The translations under genes and the position numbers were made by a program. Shown piece after piece: positions 63,324-64,000 of a stretch of 64,000 nucleotides of DNA (position 1 is its first letter; every line of letters starts with the position of its first letter). The stretch is from Saprospiraceae bacterium. GTDB taxonomy: Bacteria; Bacteroidota; Bacteroidia; Chitinophagales; Saprospiraceae. The stretch lies in assembly GCA_020629035.1 (NCBI GenBank), contig JAHDEC010000004.1, positions 1 to 64,000 on the forward strand. The letters run 5' to 3'. Below the pieces are notes generated by a model. That model worked only from the letters and a program-made list of their open reading frames with translations. It searched no databases and was not told the origin of the DNA.

Positions 63324-64000
63324 TGATTTTTCGTTTTAATTCAAAGTTTTGACCTAGGTAAACCTTCCTTACTATTTCGTCAGCTGCTAGCTCCTCCGCT
63401 GTTCCAGATTTAAGAATATTTCCTTCAAACATTAAATAAGCTCTATCTGTGATCGATAAGGTTTCTTGCACATTGTGGTCTGTTATCAGAATGCCAATGT
63501 TTTTTTCTTTTAGTTTAGCCACTATATACTGAATATCTTCAACCGCTATTGGATCAATTCCTGCAAATGGTTCGTCCAATAATATAAAGCTTGGGTCAGA
63601 AGCCAAAGCTCTAGCAATCTCTGTTCTTCTTCGTTCACCACCAGATAAACTATCACCCATGTTTTTTCTAACCTTTTCTAATCCAAATTCATTGATTAGC
63701 GATTCTAATTTATCTCTTTGTTCTGCTTTGTTAAGCTTGGTCATTTCAAGTATTCCAGCAATATTATCTTCTACGGATAATTTCCTAAAAACGGATGGTT
63801 CTTGCGGTAGATATCCAATGCCATGTCTTGCTCTTTTGTACATTGGAAAACTGGTGATTTCTATATCGTCCAAATATACGGTCCCATCATTGGGCTTTAC
63901 AAAACCTACAACCATGTAAAAAGTAGTCGTTTTTCCTGCTCCATTCGGTCCTAATAAACCCACGATTTCACCTCGATTTACCTCGATAGACACCTCATTG
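63307..64000 (-). CDS. lptB: LptB, LPS export ABC ATPase (truncated by window edge)
   Basis: The C-terminal ~231 residues of the ATPase that powers lipopolysaccharide transport with LptFG. The frame runs off the right edge: [17 protein letters not shown] continues upstream of the GTG at 63993, so that GTG is internal and the true start is outside the window. Walker A is [13 protein letters not shown], the signature is LSGGERRR and Walker B is [12 protein letters not shown]; the LptB-typical [18 protein letters not shown] follows. The end overlaps the lipoprotein start by 17 bases. Confidence 0.94.
   Translation of the reverse strand, partial: NEVSIEVNRGEIVGLLGPNGAGKTTTFYMVVGFVKPNDGTVYLDDIEITSFPMYKRARHGIGYLPQEPSVFRKLSVEDNIAGILEMTKLNKAEQRDKLESLINEFGLEKVRKNMGDSLSGGERRRTEIARALASDPSFILLDEPFAGIDPIAVEDIQYIVAKLKEKNIGILITDHNVQETLSITDRAYLMFEGNILKSGTAEELAADEIVRKVYLGQNFELKRKIIDLDK

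Overview
The window looks like chromosomal DNA of a Bacteroidota bacterium, most likely from the Saprospiria (inference). Evidence: AT-rich sequence, many secreted proteins ending in type IX secretion (T9SS) sorting domains, SprB-type repeats, the Omp28/DUF6029 and MoxR-Bat gene sets, almost no Shine-Dalgarno sequences, and several promoters resembling the Bacteroidota TTTG / TAnnTTTG consensus. No phage, plasmid, insertion sequence, CRISPR array, rRNA or tRNA was seen.

Layout. 1-3.7 kb (+): tail of a T9SS cargo protein, a secreted lipase/esterase and a beta-propeller lipoprotein. 3.8-9.1 kb (-): ATP synthase genes atpB-E-F-H-A-G, without atpD/atpC; AtpB carries a very His-rich N-terminal region. 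9.4-13.8 kb (-): rny, a candidate 6S RNA just upstream of it, and pheT. 14-21.5 kb: a 1359-residue T9SS protein, then a DUF6029 barrel plus an Omp28 lipoprotein, divergent from a TlpA-type thioredoxin. 21.5-24.1 kb (-): glycosyltransferase 2 and an ABC-F ATPase. 24.2-28.2 kb: a flavin/[2Fe-2S] reductase facing a polyferredoxin and a FAD oxidoreductase. 28.3-39 kb: small and large secreted proteins, a GNAT enzyme, an M28 peptidase, an RlmI-like methyltransferase and TruC. 39.2-41.4 kb (-): a haloalkane-dehalogenase-like hydrolase followed by a broken AraC/GyrI regulator and a broken VOC gene. 41.5-50.6 kb: a CpeT-like lipoprotein, a sugar dehydrogenase-like T9SS protein, uvrA, an ECF sigma factor, a PqqB-like hydrolase and asnS. 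50.9-54 kb: a secreted metalloprotease with duplicated modules. 54-62 kb (-): a complete MoxR-DUF58-BatA-BatB-BatC-BatD operon with an extra short BatD-like gene. 62-64 kb: an unknown secreted protein, two small lipoproteins and the C-terminal part of lptB.

How the genes work together. Housekeeping functions (ATP synthesis, RNA decay, tRNA charging, DNA repair, LPS export) are interleaved with an outward-facing set: seven proteins end in recognisable T9SS sorting domains, but no T9SS machinery gene is present, so they depend on a secretion system encoded elsewhere. Tight operons with 1-4 base overlaps (Bat cluster; glycosyltransferase/ABC-F; hydrolase/AraC) indicate translational coupling.

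The least expected items are the candidate 6S RNA, the three frameshifts within 1.3 kb at 39.2-40.5 kb, the His-rich AtpB, the orphan BatD domain, and promoter -7 boxes lying only 4-6 bases before start codons.
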